Shown: one piece after another, positions 25,898 through 34,090 of the stretch
Layout: every line of letters begins with the position of its first letter
Position numbering within the stretch: position 1 is the first letter of the stretch
Origin: Chloroflexota bacterium
Lineage (GTDB): Bacteria; Chloroflexota; Dehalococcoidia; Bin125
Length of the DNA: 64,000 nucleotides
NCBI GenBank assembly: GCA_028875225.1
Contig: JAPPFB010000004.1
Location: 1 to 64,000, forward strand
Direction of reading: 5' to 3'
Program-made: the position numbers and the translations under genes
Notes under the pieces: generated by a model
What the model saw: the letters and a program-made list of their open reading frames with translations, nothing else
Database searches by the model: none
Told to the model about the DNA's origin: nothing

Positions 25898-28800
25898 ATG
25901 GACCAACAAAGAACCAGCGTCGGAGCAGCGAGATCAGGATTCGACTACCAGGACCTGGTAGCGGCGGAGTCGTTCATTCGAGTCCTGGAGCGCCCATCGC
26001 GGTATCGGTGGGTCAAGCTCGAGGCGAAGGAAGCCGGAAAACTCGACGACGTCGTTGTCTTGCGCGCCGATGGGCTGGTCGAAGCGACTCAGGTGAAGTT
26101 CTCGAGAGACGCCCTGGCCGAGAACGTCGCATGGACGTGGCGCCGGCTGCTCGACAAGAAGGACGAGCAGAGCAAGTCACTATTGCAGGACTGGTGTGAG
26201 TCAGTCGCGCTGCTCGATAGTCGATACGAGCGCACAATCCCAAGGCTGGTCTCGAATCGTCGAGCAGGGTTCGACCTCTATCTGCAGGCCGACGGCCACG
26301 TAGACAAGAGCCAAACGGACTCCAAGGTGCTTACCAAGGTGCAAGAGCAGTTGGGTGACTCAGCAGACGACTTTCTTGAGCGGTTTACCTTTTCGGTGAA
26401 CCATCAGGATCATGAGGATTTCGAGGAGTTACTCCTCCGAAGATTCGAAGCGCTGCGTCTCACGGACGACAAATGGTACCGCTTCAAGGACAGAATCAGA
26501 GACTGGATACGGGGCCAGGGCCTACCGAAGTCAGGGGAGCTGAGCATCGATCTGATCAGGAATGCTTGTGGATGGCGCCAGCTGCGCCCACTTCCGCAGG
26601 GATTGGAGATTCCCAAGGACTTCACGCTCCCAAGTGAGAGGTTTCATGCCGAGTTTCGAGAGCGGGTCGAAACGGGCTACGGAACGGCCATCGTGCTAAC
26701 TGCCGGCCCCGGTGTGGGAAAGAGTACTTACCTCAGCTTCCTTGTTCAGGAACTGCAAAATGCGGGCCATCCTGTAGTTCGACATCACTACGCCCTGTCT
26801 GTCGCGAACGACGATGCCGAGCGTCTCGACGCGCGCCGCGCCGCTGAGTCGCTCATGGAACAGATAGCGAGTGCGCTGGACTCAGAGATCACAGATTTGG
26901 GAACGCAACATCTAGATCCCGATGACCTCCGTCAATGGCTGTCAAAGGTCGGAGAGGACTTGGTGGCCGAAGGTAGAGGAGTCGTAGTCATCATTGACGG
27001 CCTTGACCACGTGTGGAGAGAGACGGGCTCCAATGAAGCCCTGAGAGAGCTGTTCCAGCAGCTCTTGCCTCCACCCGACGGGGTCGCGATCGTCGTCGGC
27101 ACGCAACCAGTCGAGGATCAGCAGCTTCCACCCTCATTGCTCAGGCACGTCCCCTCCGATGACAGGGCGATGTTGCCAAAGTTTGACCCGGCCGGCATAG
27201 CCGAGTGGCTTCGCGCACGGCAGGGCATGGAAGAACCCGACGACGACGAGCCGGCGGCGAGGGCACTTCGGGATGTAGCAGCTGCGCTCTACGCGAAGAC
27301 CAACGGGCATCCCTTGCTGATGCGATTTGCAGTCGATCAGATCGAATACGGAAACGAGGCTCTGTCCGAGGACGCAGTCGCGGCACTGCCTGAAACGCTC
27401 GGCGGCAGCGTCGAGGACTACTACCGATCGCTTTGGAGGGGGCTCCCAGCGGCAGGCAGGGATGTCGCGTACCTGGTTGCCACAGCCAGTTTCCCCTGGA
27501 TCCAACAAGGGCTTCTAGAATGCCTGTCGCTCGCCGGATACGAGCGGGGTGGTGCGACTGCGGGCCTCGCGGCGCTGCAGCACTTACTGGCTGAAGACGA
27601 GCTCGGTCTTTCGCCTTTCCACAGCAGCTTTCTCGTGTTTGTTCGTAAGCAAGGTGACTTCGCCGCCCGTGCGTCGGAGCTTCGCGAGCTTGCCATTCGA
27701 TGGCTCCAAGAGAAGGCGCCTGAACACTGGAGGCGCTCTTATCTCTGGAAGCTGCAGCTTGAGGCGGGCGATCCGAACCCACTATTGGACGAATCAACGC
27801 GTGAATGGGCGGTTGAAGCCATTGCTGTTGGCCACGCTCCTGAGGAGGTTGTGGAGATTCTGCAAGAGGCCGCGTGGACTGCGATCGAACACCGCGATCT
27901 GCCAAAGTACGTAGATCGCGGAATTCTTGCAGATGCAATCCGCGAAAGCACGATCCACGAAGATGCGTACTCCCTGATGTTCTCAGCCCAGCTCGCGACA
28001 GCGAGCGACGAGCATCTCGAGGCTCGCTGTCTGGCCAAGCTCCATGGCCTGAGCGATCCACAGATAGTCATGTTGGCCAGTCACCTCAAGTCCAGAGATG
28101 GTGCACACGACCCGCTTGTCTGCTTGGAGGAAATGGTCCGAAGGATCCGCGGGCGCATCAAGTCAGGTCGCGGAGAGGCCAATGGCTTGACACGAGCGAG
28201 AGCCTTTGCCGTGCTCGCAGGCCTCACGCAGCGCGATTCCTCGAAAACAGCCAACTTCATCAACCAGTTCGAATCAGACGACACTCGAGCCGTCGTGGTC
28301 GAGGGATGGGTCGAAGGTCTCCGTCAAGCTCAGGATGTTGGTTCCTCAGTCGCGGCGCTTGGCGATTCCGTCGGAGTTCGCGGCGGTCGGTACCTGTCTC
28401 ACCATGTGGCGTTGATGGCCCTTGAACAGAGAGCGTCCTTGCAACCGGAGATTGTCGACTCACTGCATCCGTTGTACGCGGCCATCTACAACATGGCCTG
28501 CGGGATCCCTCTCGGACCAGCGATACCTGATGAGCCAGACTCCTCGCGATCGAGTGATGCGCTACTGCTCGACCAAGCCGAACGAAGCTTCACCGTCTCG
28601 ATCCACGACATCTTCTTCTTCCTCGTAGTACGAGAGTTGCAGTCACCGGGTTTCTCAGAATCCTGGCGTCCTGCCGGTTCAGTGCGACCATGGCTCCTCT
28701 CGGCGATTCGGCAACTTGCCACAGGTGCCGTTCGTGTCGCCGAAGAGTTGAAGCGGGGTCGAGAGATCAACGTGACTGCGGCGTTCGAATCTACAAGGTC

Positions 28801-30259
28801 GCTATCGCCACAGCGCATGGTGCATCCGCTAGAGGACTATGAGAGCTCGGCGGGCCTCCGGCGCGCGCTCGTATCTATCACGGAGGATTTGTTGGTCATT
28901 CGCGGTCGGCAAGGTGGAAGCCCGCGACTGGACTGGCCAGAGGTAGAGCAGGTTGTTTCGCACAGGTTTTCAAACGCACTCGATGTCCTTGAGTGCGCGG
29001 CGAAGCAGCAGCTGAAGCTCGAAAACCGGTCGGTGTTACGCCTATGTGAGCGTGTGGACGAAGAGCTATCCCGCGTCGTGGAACCCTTTAGTGAGCGAGC
29101 CAAGGCATACTCCGTTCTTGCCGCAGTCGCGGCTCAGCACGGGAGGGACGAAGAGGCCAACACTTACCTCCGTCGCGCCGCCGAAAATCTCGTTTCCCAC
29201 GGCTACCACAAGGACATGGTCGTTCACTCGGCTCTTGACGCCATCGAGGCCAGCGCAGACCGATTTACGACACGGGACTCCTTGTGGTTGAGGCTTGCAC
29301 CGGTGATCGCTTCAATGGACCAGTTCACCGACGGCGACGAGACTCGGCACCTTCCATCGCGTCTCGGATCACTCTTGCTCGACTTCGATCAACAACTTGG
29401 TGTCGAGTACCTGGCCTGGCTGCTCGACACTGAGGAGTTTCATGATGTCGAAAGCGTGTTGAACGACATCGTCAGGAACGACGATCTGACGGATCCAGTC
29501 CTCCGGGCTCTGGTCGCAACCTGCATCGACCCGGAGTCACTCTACGCGCTTGAACAACGCCGAGACGACGCGTCCTTGAGGATTCAGGAGCTTCTTGATC
29601 TCAGCCCGCGCTACTCCGCCACTTTGGCAGAGGCGAACACCCGTTCATCCGACGATCGAAGCTTCGCGCCGTCAGCAGATGAAAACAACGACAAGTATCT
29701 CACGTACCCCCCGGATCAACTCGACAAACTGATCGAGTCAGAAGATCTTGCCTGGATACCGACCAGAGGCAAGGCGCTATGCATGTGGCTAGTTGCGTGG
29801 GCTGCTACCCCTCAGGCTCATGCAGCGCTCAACGCGGTCGAGCCCTATTTCAGAAACGACAATCGATTGCGAGTGAGCATTGAAACCGTTGCAGCGGTGG
29901 CCGACATTGCCGGCCGGGAGCGCAGCTACGATTGGTTGGTCTGGTCTCAGAGGACGAACAACGGTTGGTACGAATACTGGACGAGCGAAGCCGAGGCCGA
30001 ACAAAGATGGGCTCTGCTGAAGCGTGACTTTCCGGACCGATGGCACCATTTCCTCACCGAATCGGTTCGGCCCGTACCCGGCTGGACGTCACACTTCGGC
30101 CCCACGATTGCCAGAATCGTCCGCTTCCTCGTCCTGTTAGAGGAAGACGAGGAAGCCCGTGCGGCGACTTCTCAGGTCGTAGCCACGGTCAGCGGTTTGG
30201 TGGCCGGACAAGATCTGCCGGTCCCTCGCTGGGCCCAACGCCTGAAGGACGAGTCATGA
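25898..30259 (+). CDS. DUF4297/Cap4-like nuclease fused to STAND NTPase, probable antiphage effector
   Basis: The product has 1453 residues from ATG 25898 with GAGGAG upstream. The N-terminal ~220 residues match the DUF4297/Cap4 dsDNA endonuclease plan: GFDYQD (14-19), KLDDVVV (D50/D51) and EATQVK (Q65-V-K67). The NTPase follows: Walker A AGPGVGKST (269-277) and Walker B VVVIIDGLDHV (363-373), a typical STAND/NACHT form. More than 900 residues of helical repeats, the expected sensor, complete it. Related Avs2/Avs3-type proteins sense phage proteins and then cut DNA. The next gene overlaps by ATGA, so this is a two-gene unit. The role is inferred from domain order and location beside Type I RM. 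Confidence 0.82.
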   Translation: MDQQRTSVGAARSGFDYQDLVAAESFIRVLERPSRYRWVKLEAKEAGKLDDVVVLRADGLVEATQVKFSRDALAENVAWTWRRLLDKKDEQSKSLLQDWCESVALLDSRYERTIPRLVSNRRAGFDLYLQADGHVDKSQTDSKVLTKVQEQLGDSADDFLERFTFSVNHQDHEDFEELLLRRFEALRLTDDKWYRFKDRIRDWIRGQGLPKSGELSIDLIRNACGWRQLRPLPQGLEIPKDFTLPSERFHAEFRERVETGYGTAIVLTAGPGVGKSTYLSFLVQELQNAGHPVVRHHYALSVANDDAERLDARRAAESLMEQIASALDSEITDLGTQHLDPDDLRQWLSKVGEDLVAEGRGVVVIIDGLDHVWRETGSNEALRELFQQLLPPPDGVAIVVGTQPVEDQQLPPSLLRHVPSDDRAMLPKFDPAGIAEWLRARQGMEEPDDDEPAARALRDVAAALYAKTNGHPLLMRFAVDQIEYGNEALSEDAVAALPETLGGSVEDYYRSLWRGLPAAGRDVAYLVATASFPWIQQGLLECLSLAGYERGGATAGLAALQHLLAEDELGLSPFHSSFLVFVRKQGDFAARASELRELAIRWLQEKAPEHWRRSYLWKLQLEAGDPNPLLDESTREWAVEAIAVGHAPEEVVEILQEAAWTAIEHRDLPKYVDRGILADAIRESTIHEDAYSLMFSAQLATASDEHLEARCLAKLHGLSDPQIVMLASHLKSRDGAHDPLVCLEEMVRRIRGRIKSGRGEANGLTRARAFAVLAGLTQRDSSKTANFINQFESDDTRAVVVEGWVEGLRQAQDVGSSVAALGDSVGVRGGRYLSHHVALMALEQRASLQPEIVDSLHPLYAAIYNMACGIPLGPAIPDEPDSSRSSDALLLDQAERSFTVSIHDIFFFLVVRELQSPGFSESWRPAGSVRPWLLSAIRQLATGAVRVAEELKRGREINVTAAFESTRSLSPQRMVHPLEDYESSAGLRRALVSITEDLLVIRGRQGGSPRLDWPEVEQVVSHRFSNALDVLECAAKQQLKLENRSVLRLCERVDEELSRVVEPFSERAKAYSVLAAVAAQHGRDEEANTYLRRAAENLVSHGYHKDMVVHSALDAIEASADRFTTRDSLWLRLAPVIASMDQFTDGDETRHLPSRLGSLLLDFDQQLGVEYLAWLLDTEEFHDVESVLNDIVRNDDLTDPVLRALVATCIDPESLYALEQRRDDASLRIQELLDLSPRYSATLAEANTRSSDDRSFAPSADENNDKYLTYPPDQLDKLIESEDLAWIPTRGKALCMWLVAWAATPQAHAALNAVEPYFRNDNRLRVSIETVAAVADIAGRERSYDWLVWSQRTNNGWYEYWTSEAEAEQRWALLKRDFPDRWHHFLTESVRPVPGWTSHFGPTIARIVRFLVLLEEDEEARAATSQVVATVSGLVAGQDLPVPRWAQRLKDES

Positions 30260-31716
30260 TTGAACTGCTGGTCGAGAGGTTGCGATGGCCTGCACCATTG
30301 GTTCGTGAGCGCACAGCGACTCAGATCGGTGGGCTGATAGCGGGCGGAGACAAATCGGTGATCGAGGCTCTCCTTGGATGGATAGCTCGACAAGAACTCG
30401 AGAGCCTAGTCGCTGTTGGGTTGCTTCCGCTCGTGCATGCGGCCAGCCAGGATCGCACCCATTTGCCATCGGTGCAAAGAGTGGCGTCTGCTTGCCGGGC
30501 CTCGTCGTTGCTTTCTGAGCTCCTGCTGACCGAGTATGACCCGTCCTACGCGCCGCGACTCTCGAACTGTCGACACTCCGACTCGCAAACCAACTCGCTT
30601 CAGCTGGATGCCCAAGAGGGGAGAGATCCCACTGGGCCATTCCGCGACTATCTGCGTGAACAGCTGGAGCGAGTTGGGCAGATGACGAATGTAGCCCTGG
30701 GGCTGCAATTCGATCGTGAAGTTGCACACTTGAGGTCCCGCCATGGCTGGTCCTCGTCGACAGCGTTCGGCGCGGCGCGATCCGGCTACTACGGCCGGCA
30801 CCCCGGTTGGAGTCCACTCACGTCTGAGATTCTCCGATCCGCCTATCTGCGTTCGCTGTCTTACGGAGCAAGCAGATTGGGTGCTGACAGCGAATGGCTC
30901 ACTGACTCAGCCGCCAGAGAGGCGCCAGTAGACCTCGACCTTTGGCGACTGCCAACGGGAGATAGACCTCACTGGTGGCCAGCGATAAGGTCTGCTGACC
31001 ATCAAGGCGAATTTGATGTAGAGGTGGCGGAAGCTCTCGGGCAGGTAGAGCTGGCTACGCGCATGTGGGACTCGGAGAGTGAGGTTGTGTTGGCAGCCAG
31101 TGGATGCATCTCTCAGAGCATCAGAGGGCAGCATGAGCTTGAGGTACGGTCCTGCATTCAGAAGCCTGTAGGCCCCCTCAGCCCTGAGCCGGAGGAACTC
31201 TTCGAGTTTGTCCGCAATGGTGACGCGTATGTCATACCCAAACGCACGCCATTGCGGTTTGAGGGCGCCGTTGGAATGGAAGCCTCTCCAGAACTCCTCG
31301 CCGACTGGATTATCGATATCTGTTCAGGTACTGCGTATCCGATCTCGCTTCACTTCTGGCAAGGCTGGCGTCGCCTCCGGGGGATCGAATGCCCGTCACC
31401 GCTGCTCTCGAACGGCCCAGTTGAGGCCGTCGCCGCAGAGAGATCACTGGACTTTGTGGGAGAAGAGGGACTTGTGGCCCGGTGGACTGATTGGACCTCC
31501 GAAATGTCCGCACTCTTGGTCAAAGGCCTGCCGCCTTCCAGCGGATGGGTTCTGACAGCGCCCCGTGACATCGTCGCCCGTGTCGAACTGGAGGCGGGAG
31601 GACAGTTTGCCAGGTGCTGGGAACTCACAAGCTACTTCCGGGAAAGTGGAATCGGAGAGTTCAAGGAGCACAAGAGCCATGGCGCTGTTGGGACGAGCCG
31701 AATCATTCGCCTGTGA
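30256..31716 (+). CDS. unknown partner protein translationally coupled to the DUF4297-STAND gene
   Basis: The product has 486 residues from ATG 30256, which overlaps the STAND stop (ATGA). The N-terminus looks like HEAT-type helices (RLRWPAPLVRERTATQIGGLIAGGDKSVIEALLGWIARQELESLVAVGLLPLV). The middle is rich in aromatic and charged residues (GYYGRHPGWSPLTSEILRSAYLRSL; LWRLPTGDRPHWWPAIRSAD). The C-terminus has strands and ends WELTSYFRESGIGEFKEHKSHGAVG. It has no signal peptide, membrane span or nucleotide motif. I do not recognise a family. Tight coupling suggests it forms a complex with the NTPase, as sensor, adaptor or second effector (inference). Confidence 0.7.
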   Translation: MIELLVERLRWPAPLVRERTATQIGGLIAGGDKSVIEALLGWIARQELESLVAVGLLPLVHAASQDRTHLPSVQRVASACRASSLLSELLLTEYDPSYAPRLSNCRHSDSQTNSLQLDAQEGRDPTGPFRDYLREQLERVGQMTNVALGLQFDREVAHLRSRHGWSSSTAFGAARSGYYGRHPGWSPLTSEILRSAYLRSLSYGASRLGADSEWLTDSAAREAPVDLDLWRLPTGDRPHWWPAIRSADHQGEFDVEVAEALGQVELATRMWDSESEVVLAASGCISQSIRGQHELEVRSCIQKPVGPLSPEPEELFEFVRNGDAYVIPKRTPLRFEGAVGMEASPELLADWIIDICSGTAYPISLHFWQGWRRLRGIECPSPLLSNGPVEAVAAERSLDFVGEEGLVARWTDWTSEMSALLVKGLPPSSGWVLTAPRDIVARVELEAGGQFARCWELTSYFRESGIGEFKEHKSHGAVGTSRIIRL

Positions 31717-32245
31717 GAGAATTCCCAATCAAGTGGCCAGCGCAAGTCTGCCTGGTTTTGCGGAGATGCGAGTCGCGACGAGCACAGTGACCTACAAGTC
31801 CTCGCTCTGTCTGAAGTCGGTGCAATGAGAGTGCCCACTCTGTGGACAGATCCGCCCGAGGCTCAGTCACCCAGGGCCAAGGCGGTGGATGTGCATCTCA
31901 TTGGCGAATGACCAGTCCTCGGCCAGAGACGTACTCGCTCATGTCCGTCCGTGGACTCCGAACGCCCTACAGGTCGATTTCCCAAAGGAAAGTTCGCAGT
32001 TCGGTACACGACGGCCCACCAAGCTTCCTAAAAGCAAGAACCTTCGAGTTGACCTTCCCGGGTGATGGCCGTTCGTCATCCCGACCAGCGCCTCCCGTCA
32101 GCGCCCGCGGCGGCGGCGGACTGGCCGGCGACGCCATCGTGTCATTCATCATCGTGCTGGGCGGGAGCGTGATCGGCGGTCTGGTCGCGCACTTTGGCAA
32201 TCGCATTCGACTGGCCGAGGCCAGGCAGCCGGACTCAGACGGGTG
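31717..32245. other. stretch after the STAND operon with first copy of the 41-bp repeat
   Basis: There is no firm gene. A frame reaching 32246 ends GDAIVSFIIVLGGSVIGGLVAHFGNRIRLAEARQ, one clear membrane helix, and overlaps the start of the next gene by GTGATG. A short membrane peptide starting at an internal GTG is possible. The repeat copy is at 31981-32021. Confidence 0.35.
31981..32021. repeat. 41-bp direct repeat, copy 1
   Basis: It is 38 of 41 identical to 32929-32969, with the last 30 bases (31992-32021) perfectly matched and ending CGGCCCACCA. The two copies bracket the OB-fold lipoprotein gene, 948 bp apart. The CCA end recalls a tRNA end, but no tRNA can be folded around either copy. 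An attachment-site or duplication scar is the likeliest reading. Confidence 0.6.
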
Positions 32246-32662
32246 ATGCTGCGCGCCGCTCTATTGGCCGCAATTGCGGCGGCCGCGCTCCTGGTCGCTT
32301 GCGGCGGCGACGACCAGGCCGAGGAGCGTCCGAGCAATGCCCGAGAGGTATCAGCGTCAACCCTTACTCGGGCCTATGAGGAAAACAATGTCGCGGCGCA
32401 GCGTGACTATGGGGACCAGCGCTATGCGATCACAGGCGTAGTGCGCGATGCGGGCGTGGACGATGACGGCGACACGATTGTCCGACTGCAAGGGCATCGA
32501 GAGAGCCTCGGGATTCCTTGGGTCGTCGAATGCGTCATGCGTGACGGCGCAGGCGGCGCGGCGGCAGACCTTCAACCTGGCGACAGCGTCTCGGTTGAAG
32601 GCGTGGTGCAAGGGCCGTGGATCGGCTACATCATCAGGGCGCGAGATTGCGAGTTGCGCTAG
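32246..32662 (+). CDS. OB-fold (tRNA_anti-like) lipoprotein
   Basis: The product has 138 residues from ATG 32246. The lipoprotein signal is MLRAALLAAIAAAALLVACGG with C20 as the lipobox cysteine. The mature part reads STLTRAYEENNVAAQRDYGDQRYAITGVVRDAG, then GDTIVRLQG and LQPGDSVSVEGVVQGPWIGYIIRARDCELR. This is the tRNA_anti-like OB-fold pattern (AYEENEVAADKKYKGK...VTG.V..I....G....V.L, then GD.VTV.G...G). Such lipoproteins are surface-anchored and their function is unknown. It sits between the two copies of the 41-bp repeat and may have moved with them. Confidence 0.75.
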   Translation: MLRAALLAAIAAAALLVACGGDDQAEERPSNAREVSASTLTRAYEENNVAAQRDYGDQRYAITGVVRDAGVDDDGDTIVRLQGHRESLGIPWVVECVMRDGAGGAAADLQPGDSVSVEGVVQGPWIGYIIRARDCELR

Positions 32663-32928
32663 ACCGCCGATGCGCCGCTTGGCAGTTGGGCGCATCCCCT
32701 TGGCAGATCTCCACTTGCCTCGCCTCCGCCACCGAGCGGTCGCACCGAACGCGCCGAGATGTCCGCGGCTGGTTCCAGAAGCTCGAAGCAACGCTGCTGA
32801 GTCGATCTTCACATTCAGAGGCCTGAGTTTGAGCGCATGCTGAGTCTGTGCCAATCCGTAGAGCGCTCTCTATCTTGGCTCCCGCTGTCCGTAGTTCAAC
32901 AGCACATTTGGTGCCTACAGTGGCAGGA

Positions 32929-32969
32929 CCCATCGGAAGGTTCGCAGTTCGGTACACGACGGCCCACCA
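32929..32969. repeat. 41-bp direct repeat, copy 2
   Basis: It matches 31981-32021 at 38 of 41 positions; the mismatches fall in the first eleven bases. It lies at the apparent boundary between the defence island and ordinary chromosomal genes. Confidence 0.6.
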
Positions 32970-33015
32970 TCACGTACTGACCCGCACACCAACTCGTTTC
33001 TAACGATCGTGAACC

Positions 33016-33052
33016 ACAACAGAGGGCACGCATGATGCGTGCCCTCCGTTGT
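33016..33052 (-). terminator. strong hairpin after the dioxygenase gene
   Basis: A 17-bp stem (33016-33032 with 33036-33052, one G/T-type mismatch) with a TGA loop lies 22 bp past the stop of the minus-strand gene at 33074. There is no long T run, so it may act with Rho or as an RNA 3' end. Confidence 0.6.
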
Positions 33053-33073
33053 GTTGCTCAGCCTCGCGGGTGG

Positions 33074-33979
33074 TTACGCGAACTGATCCTGTCCAGGGGC
33101 CATCATGTCCATGATCTTGTCCGGCTTGTCGACATGCTCACGGAATGGATAAGGATGGTCGTAGCCAAGGATCTTGTGCAGCTCGGGATAGCGCTCCAGC
33201 CGCTCCGGCGACACGGCGCCGTCGTCCCACATGTTGAGCCGCTGCATGTATGAGCGAATCCAGACGAGGACCATCGTCACGCGCAAACCGGTGCTCTCGC
33301 GGTTCATCGCGCCGTGCCAGGTGTTGCCGCCCCAGACGGCGAGCGATCCGGCTTTGGCCTCAATCGGTACGGGCTCGTAGAGCCGGTCTTCGCCTTCCCA
33401 CTCCCAGAAATTCGTCTCGTGCGGCGCAGGAGCCCGGCCCCAGCGGTGTGAACCTGGAACGAAGACCGTTGGGCCGTCCTCGCGCGAAGCGTAGTCGGTC
33501 AGCACCCAGCTGGTGTTCACCAGGTGTGTGTACGCGGCCTGGGGCGGCGGCACGCCGTGCGTGTCGTTATGGATCGCCAGGTAGTTCTTCTCGTGCGGCG
33601 GCTTGATGATCGACGAGGTCCCGCCCAGAATCGCGCTCTGGCCGCAGTGCCAGCGTGCCATCGTCAACACCACCGGGTTGAGCACCGCCTCGGTGATCAC
33701 GTCATCCTCGTCGACCAGCTGCCAGGCGCGCTCGTTCGGCGCTGGCAGGTCGGCCGTGCGCCAGTCGTCGATCTCGACATTGTGACGCTTCTGGAAGGTG
33801 TTCAGGATCGCGTCGCGCAAGCGCTCGGCGAAGCCCGGCGAGGTGCCCAGCTTCTCAGGCGGAATGACGGTGAAACCATAGGCGTCGAGTTCGACGATGT
33901 GGCGGGCAAGGTCATGCTCCATGATCGTCTTGACCAGTGAGTCTGCATTTGGAGATTTCTCCAGTGCGGCGATATCCAT
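33074..33979 (-). CDS. phytanoyl-CoA dioxygenase (PhyH) family enzyme
   Basis: The product has 301 residues. It is a non-heme Fe(II)/2-oxoglutarate dioxygenase: facial triad H137-N-D139 (AIHNDTHG) and distal H222 (WGGNTWHGAM), with R233 as the likely 2-oxoglutarate contact. GPTVFVPGSHRWGR is the usual loop before the second half of the barrel. The substrate cannot be read from the sequence; family members hydroxylate phytanoyl-CoA, ectoine or other small molecules. Length and motifs are complete. It is monocistronic with a strong hairpin behind it. Confidence 0.9.
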   Translation of the reverse strand: MDIAALEKSPNADSLVKTIMEHDLARHIVELDAYGFTVIPPEKLGTSPGFAERLRDAILNTFQKRHNVEIDDWRTADLPAPNERAWQLVDEDDVITEAVLNPVVLTMARWHCGQSAILGGTSSIIKPPHEKNYLAIHNDTHGVPPPQAAYTHLVNTSWVLTDYASREDGPTVFVPGSHRWGRAPAPHETNFWEWEGEDRLYEPVPIEAKAGSLAVWGGNTWHGAMNRESTGLRVTMVLVWIRSYMQRLNMWDDGAVSPERLERYPELHKILGYDHPYPFREHVDKPDKIMDMMAPGQDQFA

Positions 33980-34090
33980 CTCTGCTCCAGCCGGTGCGAG
34001 CGCGAGGAACGCGCGGCGCTCGCGAACGCGCGCAGTCTAGTGCCTGAAGCACACAACCCTGCAGCCCACACCGTGCGGAAGGACTGCGTC

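Larger units (their letters stand above)
32663..33073. other. intergenic stretch, second 41-bp repeat and a terminator
   Basis: There is no gene. It contains repeat copy 2 (32929-32969) and the strong hairpin at 33016-33052. The remainder shows nothing that I can support. Confidence 0.4.

Noticed and set aside
32929-32969. tRNA 3' end suggested by TTCG and the terminal CCACCA
   Set aside because: No acceptor, D-arm or anticodon arm can be built from the preceding 70-90 bases of either copy.
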